Part shown: piece after piece, positions 19,860 to 28,045 of the stretch | Layout of the letters: every line of letters starts with the position of its first letter | Numbering within the stretch: the first letter of the stretch is position 1 | Source of the DNA: Sporolactobacillus vineae DSM 21990 = SL153 | GTDB lineage: Bacteria; Bacillota; Bacilli; Bacillales; Sporolactobacillaceae | Assembly: GCF_000377985.1 (NCBI RefSeq) | Contig: NZ_KB899046.1 | Coordinates: 62,001 to 126,000 of the forward strand | Length of the DNA: 64,000 nt | Reading direction: 5' to 3' | Made by a program: the position numbers and the translations under genes | Notes under the pieces: generated by a model | Databases searched by the model: none | What the model was told of the DNA's origin: nothing | What the model saw: the letters and a program-made list of their open reading frames with translations, nothing else

Positions 19860-20541
19860 AGTGCTTCACCATCCAGTCTGTCAGGCTGAGGTTTTCCCGG
19901 CTGCGAAGATCGTCCACATTCTCCTGAGCCAGGATTCCCCCGTTTTTGATTAAAATGACCTGGTCGAGCAGCGGTTCGATTTCCTGAAGTTCGTGCGTTG
20001 TCAGAATCACCGTCTGTTTTCCGAGATCGATAAAGGAAATCAGGCTTTTCACAATCGACCGGCGAACGATCGGATCCAGGCCCGACAGCGGTTCGTCCAT
20101 CAGCACAAACGGCACGTTCCGCGACAGGGTCACGACGATCTTCAGGCGGCCGCGGTTGCCTTTCGACAGATGCTTCACTTTCTGGGTCCCGTTGAGTTTC
20201 ATGAAATCGAGCATATTCTTTGCCTTTTTCCGGTCAAAATCACGGAACGTCTGCGCGTAAAAATCGACCATCTGGTTCACCGTGAAAAAAGAATAGTAAC
20301 TGTCGAGTTCGGACAGATAGGCCACTTTGTCGCAGATCCTCCTGGTGGCGATCCTGCCGTCGACGAGCACCGTGCCTGCCGTCGGCTGAATCAGGCCGGC
20401 GATCAGTTTCAGCGTGGTCGACTTGCCGCTGCCGTTCGAACCGATCAGACCGATGATGTGCCCGGGTTCAATCTGAAGGCTGACCGCATTCAGCGCTTTT
20501 TTCGTCAGATAACGTTTTGATACATTTTCCAGCTGGATCAC
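19849..20541 (-). CDS. ABC transporter ATPase (YtrB-like)
   Basis: 230-aa ATPase with Walker A GSNGSGKSTT, signature LSKGNRGRLKI and Walker B VLMDEPLSGLDP. The start is GTG, overlapping the GntR stop as GTGA, with GAAGGGGG upstream. It probably serves the permease encoded first in this operon, giving two ATPase-permease pairs under one regulator. Confidence 0.9.
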   Translation of the reverse strand: MIQLENVSKRYLTKKALNAVSLQIEPGHIIGLIGSNGSGKSTTLKLIAGLIQPTAGTVLVDGRIATRRICDKVAYLSELDSYYSFFTVNQMVDFYAQTFRDFDRKKAKNMLDFMKLNGTQKVKHLSKGNRGRLKIVVTLSRNVPFVLMDEPLSGLDPIVRRSIVKSLISFIDLGKQTVILTTHELQEIEPLLDQVILIKNGGILAQENVDDLRSRENLSLTDWMVKHYGE

Positions 20542-20915
20542 AGTTGTTCCCCCTTCGTTTTGAAAAATTGCCGGATGCCTTCCAGCATCTCTGCCTCAGA
20601 GCAGCCCATCGCACTCATCTCCTGGACGAAGGCGGAAATATGCCGTGATCTCAGCCCGCTGCGCATCCGCTGCAGGATTTCCCTGTCCTCAGTAACAAAT
20701 GTGCCCTGGCCGCGCCTCTTCTCAACAATGCCCGTCTCTTCCAGCGCGCGATAGGCATGCTGAACCGTATTCGGATTAACCCCTGAGTCAATGGCAAAGT
20801 CACGGACCGAGGGCAGCCGGTCGCCCGGCCGGATCTCGCCGCGGACCATCTTGTTTTTAATGCGTTCGCACAACTGCAGATAGATCGGGGATGAGGCATT
20901 GAATGGATCACCCAT
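20538..20915 (-). CDS. GntR-family regulator, YtrA subfamily
   Basis: 125-aa repressor-type protein. The winged helix occupies residues 1-80 (PIYLQLCERIKNKM, GDRLPSVRDFAIDSGVNPNT, GQGTFV), followed by a short C-terminal helical tail without an effector domain, as in the YtrA subfamily. AAGGAGG precedes the ATG. YtrA proteins usually repress their own ABC operon and are relieved by cell-wall antibiotics; the palindrome in the promoter upstream (21777-21789) is its likely target. Confidence 0.88.
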   Translation of the reverse strand: MGDPFNASSPIYLQLCERIKNKMVRGEIRPGDRLPSVRDFAIDSGVNPNTVQHAYRALEETGIVEKRRGQGTFVTEDREILQRMRSGLRSRHISAFVQEMSAMGCSEAEMLEGIRQFFKTKGEQL

Positions 20916-20952
20916 CAGGTTCAGCCTCCTTCCACCGTTTCCGGATCTTCAT

Positions 20953-21732
20953 TCAGGACACCTCCAGCTTGCGGTCCATCAGCCAGGAGGAGAAAGTAAA
21001 CAGAATCACCATGATGATCAGATCGAAGACGAAATTCCCGATGTAAAACGATCCGATCTGCAGGTTCGGAGCATTTCCGGTCAGAATCCAGTAGCGGGTA
21101 AAGGAATCCGGCAGTCTGCCCCAGTTGGTCAGAAAGTCAAAGACACCCCATTGGCTCAGCCTGGTCGTCACATAAATAAATGCGGCGATGCCGCCCAGCA
21201 GAATCAGCCAGGCCCACTTCCCCACGCGGGAGCGGAAAAAGCGGAGGACCAGCCATAAGAAGATCAGCACAATCCCGCTGTAGATGCTGACCCAGTAAAG
21301 CGATCCGACAAGCAGCACAGCCGCACGGGCGACATGGACGTAACGATCCAGATGCGCGGTGCTGTTTAACAGCGAGAACCCGATCAGCGCGTAGGATCCG
21401 GCAACGACCAGAGACACCGTCAGATAGATCAGCCCGCTCAGGATTTTGGCCGAGAGCATCGACCAGCCGGGAAGCGGGTTATGGAGCCACAGATGGAACG
21501 TCTTGCGCTCCGAGATCATGTTCACCAGCAGATAACTGATTAAATAGAGAAAGTGGGCGCCGATCAGCATCATGCCGATCACGAAAATGGCAACATGCTG
21601 CGGTGCAGATTCAAAGCGGAACTGAATGAAAATGCCAAGCGCCATCAGTGCCAGTTCAAACCCGAGAAAGATGAAAAAGGCCAGGCTCCCGAGCCGCAGT
21701 TCTTTTTTAAGTAATGCCGTCCAAGCGGTCAT
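20953..21732 (-). CDS. ABC transporter permease, first gene of GntR-ABC operon
   Basis: 259-aa protein with about six hydrophobic helices and a KKELRLGSLAFF start, of the ABC-2 class. Three consecutive ATGs occur at 21738, 21735 and 21732; GGAGG is best placed for the last. It lies directly behind the operator-containing promoter and upstream of the regulator gene, which is unusual because YtrA-type regulators are commonly encoded first. Confidence 0.78.
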   Translation of the reverse strand: MTAWTALLKKELRLGSLAFFIFLGFELALMALGIFIQFRFESAPQHVAIFVIGMMLIGAHFLYLISYLLVNMISERKTFHLWLHNPLPGWSMLSAKILSGLIYLTVSLVVAGSYALIGFSLLNSTAHLDRYVHVARAAVLLVGSLYWVSIYSGIVLIFLWLVLRFFRSRVGKWAWLILLGGIAAFIYVTTRLSQWGVFDFLTNWGRLPDSFTRYWILTGNAPNLQIGSFYIGNFVFDLIIMVILFTFSSWLMDRKLEVS

Positions 21733-21772
21733 CATCATACCTCCATTATTTTTGTATTACTGTATGAGTATT

Positions 21773-21801
21773 ATAGTACACTAGGTGTAAAAAGATGTCA
21801 A
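21773..21801 (-). promoter_or_regulatory. Promoter with palindromic operator for the GntR-ABC operon
   Basis: Minus strand TTGACA (21801-21796), 17-nt spacer, TACTAT (21778-21773). A perfect inverted repeat TACAC-CTA-GTGTA (21777-21789) overlaps the end of the spacer and the -10 element, well placed for repression by the GntR protein of the operon. Confidence 0.6.
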
Positions 21802-21864
21802 CAGACAGAAAGCTTTTTCCAGGAACGTCTGTCTGCTGACCACCTCGGTTCATGTCTTTGATGT

Positions 21865-22827
21865 TCACATTCTGCTGATGCCGAGGGCGGCCTGGATGAG
21901 ATCGCCAAGCAGCAGAATCATCATCGGTATCGAAGTAAAGAAATACAACCATAGCCTTTTTCCGGGCAGGACAGCACGCAGTTCATGCCACGTCACAGCG
22001 AGCTGCGCGCGCTGCCGGATCCAGATGACCGCGACGGCCGTGATCAGTGCCGCGAACATCGCTGCATAGAGCAGAACGGACAGCAGATTGTCGGGCATCC
22101 TCGAGAGCAGTTCGGTCGTCAGGTTGTTCGCCATATGCAGGATAATGGTCAGCCAGACGGAGTATTTCATCGCTAGATAGCCGAGGACCAGGCCGATGCC
22201 GATACCGAGCGGAATCTGGACAATATTGCCGTGCATCAGGCCGAACAGCAGTGCCGAACCGATGATGGCAAACGGCTTGCCGAATTTCAGGAGGCTGTGC
22301 AGGACGACGCCGCGATAGAGAAACTCTTCAAACAGCGGTGCGATGAATCCGACATACAGAAACATCGAGAGCGTCTGGGCGCTGCCGAGCACATCCTCCG
22401 AAGGTGCGGCGGTCAGACCGATCCGGTTCAGCAGCCACTCCGCCGGAACGTACAGCGGTGTCAGCAGCATGTTCACCCCGAGCACGCAGGCGAACCCTAT
22501 AAGGACAACCTTAAGCGTTATTTTTTCTCCGGTTGCCTTTAGATCCTCTGTGAAAAACCGTTTCCGGCGGTAGATCAGGACCGGCAGGAACCCGAGCAGT
22601 ACCGCCAGAATCATCGGGATCCCGCTCTGCTCCGACAAATCGGTGATCTGCGTCTCAAAGGCATGTTCGCTCAGACCGGGATGCGTGATCAGCAAACCAA
22701 CGGCGGAAACGATCATCGCGATGAAAACAACGGCCACCATCACGGCCATCTGAAAAATCAGAGCCAGACCAAGGCCCCGTATGTGCTTTTTAAAAGCCCT
22801 CCGCTGCCTGCGGCGTGCATCCGTCAT
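21865..22827 (-). CDS. CPBP family intramembrane metalloprotease
   Basis: 320-aa membrane protein with about eight helices. The CPBP (Abi) motifs are EEFLYRGVV, FGLMHGN and HMANN, which hold the catalytic Glu and metal-binding His residues. Homologues process prenylated proteins in eukaryotes; bacterial members act in bacteriocin immunity, signalling or unknown roles. GGGAGGAG precedes the ATG at 22827. A longer in-frame reading to 22986 lacks support. Confidence 0.85.
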   Translation of the reverse strand: MTDARRRQRRAFKKHIRGLGLALIFQMAVMVAVVFIAMIVSAVGLLITHPGLSEHAFETQITDLSEQSGIPMILAVLLGFLPVLIYRRKRFFTEDLKATGEKITLKVVLIGFACVLGVNMLLTPLYVPAEWLLNRIGLTAAPSEDVLGSAQTLSMFLYVGFIAPLFEEFLYRGVVLHSLLKFGKPFAIIGSALLFGLMHGNIVQIPLGIGIGLVLGYLAMKYSVWLTIILHMANNLTTELLSRMPDNLLSVLLYAAMFAALITAVAVIWIRQRAQLAVTWHELRAVLPGKRLWLYFFTSIPMMILLLGDLIQAALGISRM

Positions 22828-22935
22828 TGTGATCTCCTCCCGGCTGTTTGCTTTCCTACTTAGCATGTTCCCCGCATCCGGAGCAGCTGTCAATCTTTTT
22901 TTTGCGCGTTCCAGCTGTTCTTCGGGCCGGCCGTT

Positions 22936-22964
22936 TTCACTGACCGCCCGCTGTATGCTATAAT
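22936..22964 (+). promoter_or_regulatory. Promoter of the gene at 23004
   Basis: TTCACT, 17-nt spacer, TATAAT, with an extended TGC before the -10; 40 nt before the start codon. Confidence 0.6.
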
Positions 22965-23003
22965 GTAGCGAAGAAAATCCAAACACGGAGTTGTTGTCGA
23001 TTC

Positions 23004-23477
23004 ATGCTAGACTATCAGCAGAAACTGGCGATCATCGAATCCTTTCCTGAACTTGAGAAAAAAGAAGTGTCGCTCGGACGCGTTAACTTTCAATATCCCG
23101 GCAGTGCCTCAGAGAAGAAAAATGTCGTGTATCATCTCCATCCGAACGGTAATGGTTATGTCTATGCCAGGGGCATCGACGGCTATTCGGCAGATAAAAA
23201 AGGTCTGGTCAATATCCGTGATTTCAGCGAAGACGCACTGAAATCGATTATTGCCAAATCGATCCACACCCTGTCTCCGGAGGGCGTCTATGAAGCCCGG
23301 ACCGCGGACGGTGTCGATCACCAGATCTGGACGAACCGCGACCGTCAGACCCTTGAGATCATTTATGAAAACGAGCTCTGGAATGTTTATGCCGGCGAAC
23401 TCCTTGACGGCACATTTACAACTTATAAAGAAGCCACAGAGTATCTGATTGAAGAAGGATTCCATCCGAAAGACTGA
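23004..23477 (+). CDS. Conserved hypothetical protein, 157 aa
   Basis: Soluble protein I cannot assign to a named family. It begins MLDYQQKLAIIESFPELEKK and contains VVYHLHPNGNGYVY and GLVNIRDFSEDALKSII. It has its own extended -10 promoter and a terminator, so it is monocistronic. No signal peptide or membrane helix. The binding site is weak (CGGAG, 13 nt before the ATG). Confidence 0.7.
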   Translation: MLDYQQKLAIIESFPELEKKEVSLGRVNFQYPGSASEKKNVVYHLHPNGNGYVYARGIDGYSADKKGLVNIRDFSEDALKSIIAKSIHTLSPEGVYEARTADGVDHQIWTNRDRQTLEIIYENELWNVYAGELLDGTFTTYKEATEYLIEEGFHPKD

Positions 23478-23495
23478 TTTTCCCGGTCCTGAAGG

Positions 23496-23530
23496 CGCGT
23501 TCCGACACGAGTCTGCCGGAACGCGTTTTT
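23496..23530 (+). terminator. Terminator after the 157-aa protein gene
   Basis: CGCGTTCCG pairs with CGGAACGCG and is followed by TTTTT. Confidence 0.8.
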
Positions 23531-23555
23531 CATTCCCTCATCCGGAAAATGACTG

Positions 23556-23584
23556 TTGACAGCCTGTTATGTGTCCCTTATGAT
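23556..23584 (+). promoter_or_regulatory. Promoter of the iron permease gene
   Basis: Consensus TTGACA, 17-nt spacer, TATGAT. Confidence 0.7.
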
Positions 23585-23595
23585 AATCATATAGT

Positions 23596-23610
23596 TGATA
23601 ATGATTATCA
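23596..23610 (+). promoter_or_regulatory. Fur box
   Basis: TGATAATGATTATCA is an exact 7-1-7 Fur box. It lies just downstream of the -10, at or after the transcription start. A partial second copy (TGATAATCAT) begins at 23581. Iron-dependent repression is the natural reading. Confidence 0.85.
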
Positions 23611-23637
23611 GTACCATTTATATAGGAGGGACAGTTC

Positions 23638-24840
23638 ATGTCTGTCAACCGATTCATCACCGGACCGGTCACACTTTTCATCATTTTATTTCTGCTGGTT
23701 CTGCCCCTGATCAGTCCGGCGGCAGATACCGCCAGAGCTGCCGGCACGGAGACGCAGGAAAAAGCCGGCCACGGAAATCTTCAGGCTTACATCGACCGGA
23801 TTGATCAAGCCAGACAGTCGATGCAGGCCGGAAAATGGAACGAGGCTGCCGTTCAGGTAAAACAGCTGCAGCGGGACTGGATTTCGGTCGAAGGCGACGT
23901 CGTCAGCCAGTCGCACAGTGTTTATGAGCAATCGGAAAAGGATCTCGGGCTGATGGGCGGCTATGCCGCTAAAGCGGATACCCGGGAAAAAGCCATTTCG
24001 GTTGCGGAACGGATGAGCGACAGTCTGAAGCCGCTTGCCGCATCCGGGTACAGCATCTGGGACGCAGCCCTGATTCCGATCCGCGAAGGTCTCGAAGCCG
24101 TACTCGTCATCGGCGCGCTGCTGACATTTGCGAAAAGGGCGCAGTCACGCCGGGCGAAAGCATGGATCTGGAGCGGCACCGGCGCGGCCTTTGCCGTCTG
24201 TCTTGCCATCGGCGCCGCCGTGTCGCTGCTCCTGTCTGCCGCGGCATTCGGCCATAATAATATGCTGATCAACGGCTGGTCAGGCGTCTTCGCCAGTCTG
24301 ATGCTTCTGTATGTCGGCTATTGGTTGCACCGGAACGCCGATATTAAACGCTGGAATCAGTTCATCCGGTCAAAGACGGAAAAAGCAGTCAGTCAGCAGC
24401 GGATGATCGTTTTCGCAATGCTGGCCTTCGTTGCCGTCCTGCGCGAAGGTCTGGAAACCGTCATCTTCCTGTTCGGGCTGGCCGGACATATGCCGGCATC
24501 GCGGCTGGTACTCGGCATTGCCGTCGGTTTCGGCATCCTGACCGTGCTTGGCTTTGTGCTGCTGAAAGCCAGCTCGCTGATCCCGCTCAAACCGCTCTTT
24601 CTGATTTCAAGCCTTGTTGTCTTCTATCTCTGCTTTAAATTTCTCGGATCCGGCATTCACAGCCTGCAAATGGCCGGTACGCTGCCGTCAGGTCTGTCGG
24701 AAGCACTGCCGACGGTGGGCGGTCTGAGCATTTTCCCGTCCTGGTACAGTACGATTCCACAGGCACTGCTGCTGCTGGCCTTCATCCTGATTTTTATTCG
24801 CGGAACCAGGCTGGGTTTCCACCGCCGGGCAATTAAATAA
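23638..24840 (+). CDS. efeU: FTR1/EfeU-family iron permease
   Basis: 400-aa iron importer. A signal-like helix (~10-35) is followed by an extracytoplasmic helical region (~45-135) and then about seven membrane helices. Two REGLE motifs (PIREGLEAVLVIG and VLREGLETVIFLF) are the iron-binding signature of FTR1 permeases. GGAGGG lies upstream of the ATG and a perfect Fur box controls it. No EfeO or EfeB gene follows, so it is either a stand-alone permease or its partners are elsewhere. Confidence 0.9.
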   Translation: MSVNRFITGPVTLFIILFLLVLPLISPAADTARAAGTETQEKAGHGNLQAYIDRIDQARQSMQAGKWNEAAVQVKQLQRDWISVEGDVVSQSHSVYEQSEKDLGLMGGYAAKADTREKAISVAERMSDSLKPLAASGYSIWDAALIPIREGLEAVLVIGALLTFAKRAQSRRAKAWIWSGTGAAFAVCLAIGAAVSLLLSAAAFGHNNMLINGWSGVFASLMLLYVGYWLHRNADIKRWNQFIRSKTEKAVSQQRMIVFAMLAFVAVLREGLETVIFLFGLAGHMPASRLVLGIAVGFGILTVLGFVLLKASSLIPLKPLFLISSLVVFYLCFKFLGSGIHSLQMAGTLPSGLSEALPTVGGLSIFPSWYSTIPQALLLLAFILIFIRGTRLGFHRRAIK

Positions 24841-24856
24841 CTCATGCATTTCCTGA

Positions 24857-24891
24857 CCCCCATCCTGCATTGCGGAGAGGGGGATTTTTTT
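24857..24891 (+). terminator. Probable terminator after efeU
   Basis: CCCCC and GGGGG arms with partial inner pairing, followed by ATTTTTTT. Confidence 0.55.
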
Positions 24892-24903
24892 ATTGATACA
24901 GCC

Positions 24904-24932
24904 GTTACAATGTACGGCCCAACTTGTATAAT
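24904..24932 (+). promoter_or_regulatory. Promoter of the EamA transporter transcript
   Basis: GTTACA, 17-nt spacer, TATAAT. It implies an untranslated leader of about 170 nt. Confidence 0.5.
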
Positions 24933-24960
24933 GAGAGACAAACATGAAGATGAGAGGTGG

Positions 24961-25055
24961 ATGCGAATGAGAAGCGATCTGTTTGAAAATGATCAGCCGG
25001 CCCGCCCGTTCTGAGGCGGGGATTCCGGACAGCAAGCCGCTTCTTGACCTTGCTG
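24961..25055 (+). other. Structured leader with possible 17-codon leader peptide
   Basis: After a GAGAGGTGG site, ATG (24961 or 24967) opens a short frame that ends with TGA at 25014 (peptide MRMRSDLFENDQPARPF). Its end overlaps a hairpin CCCGCC-N8-GGCGGG (25001-25020). A second perfect hairpin CAGCAAG-N12-CTTGCTG (25030-25055) follows. This arrangement resembles a translation-coupled attenuator but has no clear T run. Function is inferred only. Confidence 0.3.
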
Positions 25056-25111
25056 CATGTCCCTTTCTCGGGAAAAGCTTTGATTTCCTATAAAGAGAGG
25101 GCTGAATGTTC

Positions 25112-25999
25112 ATGAATAAATCCATTTTCGGGGCCATTTATTTGTCTGTCGCCGCTGGCATCTGGGGCGGCATGTATGTGGTCAGCAAATATGTCCTGCA
25201 ATTTGTTTCTCCGCTTGCGCTGGTCTGGATCCGCTATCTGCTCGGCGCGGGCGTCCTGTTTCTTATTCTGCTGTTTCAATGGCTGCGCACCGGACGGCGG
25301 CAGCACCTGTCGTGCCGCAGTTGGCTGATGCTGCTGTGGATCGGGTTCATCGGCTATTTTGTTTCGATCGTCTGCCAGTTCATCGGCACCAAATGGTCGG
25401 ATGCCCACACCGGGTCGATCATCACCTCGGCGACCCCGGCCTTTGTCGTGATCTTCGCGCGGCTTGTGCTGAAAGAAAAGATCACCTGGCGGCGGCTTGT
25501 CGCCCTGCTGACCGCCACAGCCGGTGTCGTGATCACGATCGGTATTCCCAACCGGATCGGTCAGTACTTCCTCGGCTGCCTGATTCTGGTCGCCGCAGCC
25601 GTCACCTGGGCCCTGCTGTCCGTCTTTGTCCGGATGGCTTCGGCACAGTTGCCGTCACTGACGATTACCGCTTATGCGATGCTGTTCGCCCTGCTGTTCA
25701 CCACACCGTTTATGGTCCGCGACTGGAATGCCGGAAGCGTTCATCTGAACAGCGCCCCGGTCATCATCGGCATTCTCTATCTGGGTATCGTTTCGACAGC
25801 AGGCGCCTTCTTTTTGTGGAATAAAGGTTTATCGCTGATCGATGCGAGTGTCGGCTCACTGTTTCTGTTCTTTCAGCCGCTCGTCGGCACCTTTCTCGGC
25901 TGGCTGCCGCTCGGTGAGAAACTGTCGCCTGGCTTCGTGTTCGGCGGCGCGCTGATTCTGGCCGGCGTTGCCCTGGCGAGCACGGAAAAGACTGCGTAA
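25112..25999 (+). CDS. EamA/DMT-family transporter
   Basis: 295-aa membrane protein with ten predicted helices in two EamA repeats (first ~8-140, second ~150-290). IWGGMYVVSKYVLQF and LKEKITWRRLVALLTATAGVV-type text (LKEKITWRRLVALL, then GVVITIG) match the drug/metabolite exporter family. GAGAGGG suits the ATG at 25112 better than the one at 25106. Likely exports an amino acid, metabolite or drug; the substrate is unknown. Confidence 0.85.
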   Translation: MNKSIFGAIYLSVAAGIWGGMYVVSKYVLQFVSPLALVWIRYLLGAGVLFLILLFQWLRTGRRQHLSCRSWLMLLWIGFIGYFVSIVCQFIGTKWSDAHTGSIITSATPAFVVIFARLVLKEKITWRRLVALLTATAGVVITIGIPNRIGQYFLGCLILVAAAVTWALLSVFVRMASAQLPSLTITAYAMLFALLFTTPFMVRDWNAGSVHLNSAPVIIGILYLGIVSTAGAFFLWNKGLSLIDASVGSLFLFFQPLVGTFLGWLPLGEKLSPGFVFGGALILAGVALASTEKTA

Positions 26000-26012
26000 C
26001 CGATGCTAACCC

Positions 26013-26053
26013 AAAGGAGCGGCCCTTCTGTGCAGAGGGCCGCTCCTTTATTT
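26013..26053 (+). terminator. Terminator after the EamA gene
   Basis: AAAGGAGCGGCCCT pairs with AGGGCCGCTCCTTT, then ATTT. Confidence 0.85.
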
Positions 26054-26109
26054 ACCGAGTTTGCTGACTTCTATCGGTTTTGTCAAAAACTAGTGTTTGT
26101 CAATTACCT

Positions 26110-26243
26110 CTGTTGTTTGAAGCGGAAGGTGCGAGACTCGTGCGGGAATAGCGAGCCAAGTGAGACCCCCGCAGTGAGCAGAGCGAGCGGGGAGGCTCAC
26201 GGATCGCCCGCGGAAAGCGAGCGCCTGAAGCGGAAAACAACAG
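26110..26243. repeat. Dispersed inverted-repeat element, full copy
   Basis: 134-bp element bounded by perfect 9-bp inverted ends (CTGTTGTTT / AAACAACAG). Inside, GCGGAAGGTGCGAGACTC and GCGAGCGCCTGAAGCGGAA form outer arms, and GTGAGACCCCCGC / GCGGGGAGGCTCAC form an inner stem. It has no coding capacity. Shorter relatives occur at 60860-60927, 42407-42460 and 50864-50881. I recall similar GC-rich elements in other Bacillaceae genomes, but their function is not established. Confidence 0.75.
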
Positions 26244-26266
26244 CTCTGTTTCACAAAACCTTTCTG

Positions 26267-27259
26267 TTAGGCGTGCTGATGGCTGTTCACCGCAAGCGCC
26301 TGCTTTGCTGTGATCAGGGCGACTTTATAGACGTCGTCCGCGTTGCAGCCGCGCGACAGATCGTTGACCGGTTTATTCAGTCCCTGGAGAATCGGCCCGA
26401 GGGCAATGAAATGTCCGAGCCGCTGCACCATTTTGTAGCCAATGTTGCCGGCATCAAGATTCGGGAAAACAAAAACATTGGCTCTGCCCTTAAGCGGTGA
26501 ATCCGGTGCTTTTCTCGCCGCAACTTCGGGAACGAAGGCGGCATCGAATTGCAGCTCGCCGTCGACCGGAAGATCCGGTGCCTTCTGCCTGACCAGCTGC
26601 GTTGCCTCAGTGACTTTATCAATCGTCGGATCTTTGGCTGATCCCCTGGTCGAAAAACTGAGCATGGCAATTCGCGGATCGATGCCGAACAGTTTCGCCG
26701 TTTCCGCCGACTCAATGGCAATCTCAGACAATGTTTCACTGTCGGGCGTAATATTGATACCGCAATCCGCAAAGACGTATTCCTCATCCCCGCGAACCAT
26801 GATAAACGATCCGGAAATCCGATGTTTTCCCGGCTGCGACTTAATAATCTGAAGTGCCGGACGGACGGTGGATGCCGTGGAATGTGCGGCGCCGCTGACC
26901 AGGCCGTCCGCATCCCCGGTATAGACAAGCATCGTTCCGTAATAGCCGGGGTCCCGAAGCCATTTTCCGGCTGTCGGTTCGTCCGTTTTTCCTTTGCGCC
27001 GGTCAACCAGTTCACGGACCAGATAATCCATGCTTTTTTCTGTATCCGGATGTCTGAATAAAATTTTTCCTTCTTCAGCAAGTTTCTGCAACGCTGCATC
27101 CGCTTCTTCAGCCTTTCCAATCAGAAGCGGTCGGATAACGCCGTTGGCCGCCATTCGTTTCACGGCCTCGACCACCCGTTCGTCCCCGCTTTCCGGGAAA
27201 ACGATCGTCAGCCGGTGCTGCTTCATTTCGGATTCAAGTTTCCCAAACAAATCTGCCAT
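26267..27259 (-). CDS. pta: Phosphate acetyltransferase
   Basis: Converts acetyl-CoA and phosphate to acetyl phosphate in acetate metabolism. Family segments are TIVFPESGDERVVEA, GAAHSTASTVRPALQIIK, MLSFSTRGSAKDP and VFPNLDAGNIGYKMVQRL. Length is 330 aa (single catalytic domain, as in Bacillus). Start at 27259 (MADLFGKLE) with GGAGG 11 nt upstream; an ATG at 27277 overlaps that site. The map position next to lipL-region genes agrees with B. subtilis pta (ywfJ). Confidence 0.95.
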   Translation of the reverse strand: MADLFGKLESEMKQHRLTIVFPESGDERVVEAVKRMAANGVIRPLLIGKAEEADAALQKLAEEGKILFRHPDTEKSMDYLVRELVDRRKGKTDEPTAGKWLRDPGYYGTMLVYTGDADGLVSGAAHSTASTVRPALQIIKSQPGKHRISGSFIMVRGDEEYVFADCGINITPDSETLSEIAIESAETAKLFGIDPRIAMLSFSTRGSAKDPTIDKVTEATQLVRQKAPDLPVDGELQFDAAFVPEVAARKAPDSPLKGRANVFVFPNLDAGNIGYKMVQRLGHFIALGPILQGLNKPVNDLSRGCNADDVYKVALITAKQALAVNSHQHA

Positions 27260-27580
27260 GATGCGGTTCGCCTCCATAATTAGCGTCTGTCGCTGTTACT
27301 ATTCAGTATAAACTAATTACACCGGTCAATCAGCAGGAATACCAAAATCGGGCCTGCAATTCGTGTATCCGTTTACAATTCATTCACCGCTTTGCCACAG
27401 AATGATGCCGACCGGGACGACGGTGATCCTCCCGCCTGTCCGATTTTGCCGATCATGCATCATCGCAGCATGAATTTCATCCGCCTGCATATTAATAGTT
27501 GTGCCGCGACTGCTGTTCCGCGTTCGGACGGCGTCAAGCCGTCATGAACCTTTGTTGATAAAGGGGGTCTGTATTCTCTT
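27260..27580. other. Intergenic region between divergent pta and cwlJ
   Basis: No gene is visible in this 321-bp gap. A TATACT element on the minus strand near 27305-27310 may be part of the pta promoter, though no well-spaced -35 is present. A GCATATT near 27488 resembles a SigE -35 element but lacks a matching -10. Confidence 0.3.
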
Positions 27581-28003
27581 ATGCCTGCGATTCAGTCTTC
27601 ATCCAGTGATCTGGCACTGCTCGCCCGCCTGATACGGGCTGAAGCCGAGGGAGACGGGCAGCTCGGTATGCTGATGGTCGGCAATGTCGGCGTGAACCGG
27701 GTGCTGGGAAATTGTCTTGACTTTAAGGGCATCCGCAGTATCCCGCAGATGGTCTTTCAAAGTCCGGGCGGCTTTGAGGCCACGCAAAAAGGGTATTTCT
27801 ATCAGGCTGCCCGGTCTCAGGATAAGCGTCTGGCTCGCCGGGTGATCAATGGTGAACGTTTTCACCCGGCATCCAACGCCCTCTGGTTCTTTCAGCCGCC
27901 CGGCAATTGTCCGGCCCAATGGTACGATCAGTGGAACACCGGACGTTTTAAAGCCCACTGCTTCTTTTCACCCGCCCAGTCTGTGTGCCCGAATGTGTAT
28001 TGA
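27581..28003 (+). CDS. cwlJ: Spore cortex-lytic enzyme CwlJ
   Basis: 140-aa hydrolase of the SleB/CwlJ family, which degrades spore cortex during germination. LARLIRAEAEGDGQLGMLMVG carries the proposed catalytic Glu, and VINGERFHPASNALWFF is the second family signature. It lacks a signal peptide and peptidoglycan-binding domain, so it is CwlJ-like rather than SleB-like. The next gene, gerQ, encodes the coat protein that CwlJ needs for localisation in B. subtilis. AAAGGGGG lies ~13 nt upstream. Confidence 0.9.
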   Translation: MPAIQSSSSDLALLARLIRAEAEGDGQLGMLMVGNVGVNRVLGNCLDFKGIRSIPQMVFQSPGGFEATQKGYFYQAARSQDKRLARRVINGERFHPASNALWFFQPPGNCPAQWYDQWNTGRFKAHCFFSPAQSVCPNVY

Positions 28004-28045
28004 GCCGGAAACAGTTCCATCACTATGAGAAGGAGTGTGGTTCCC

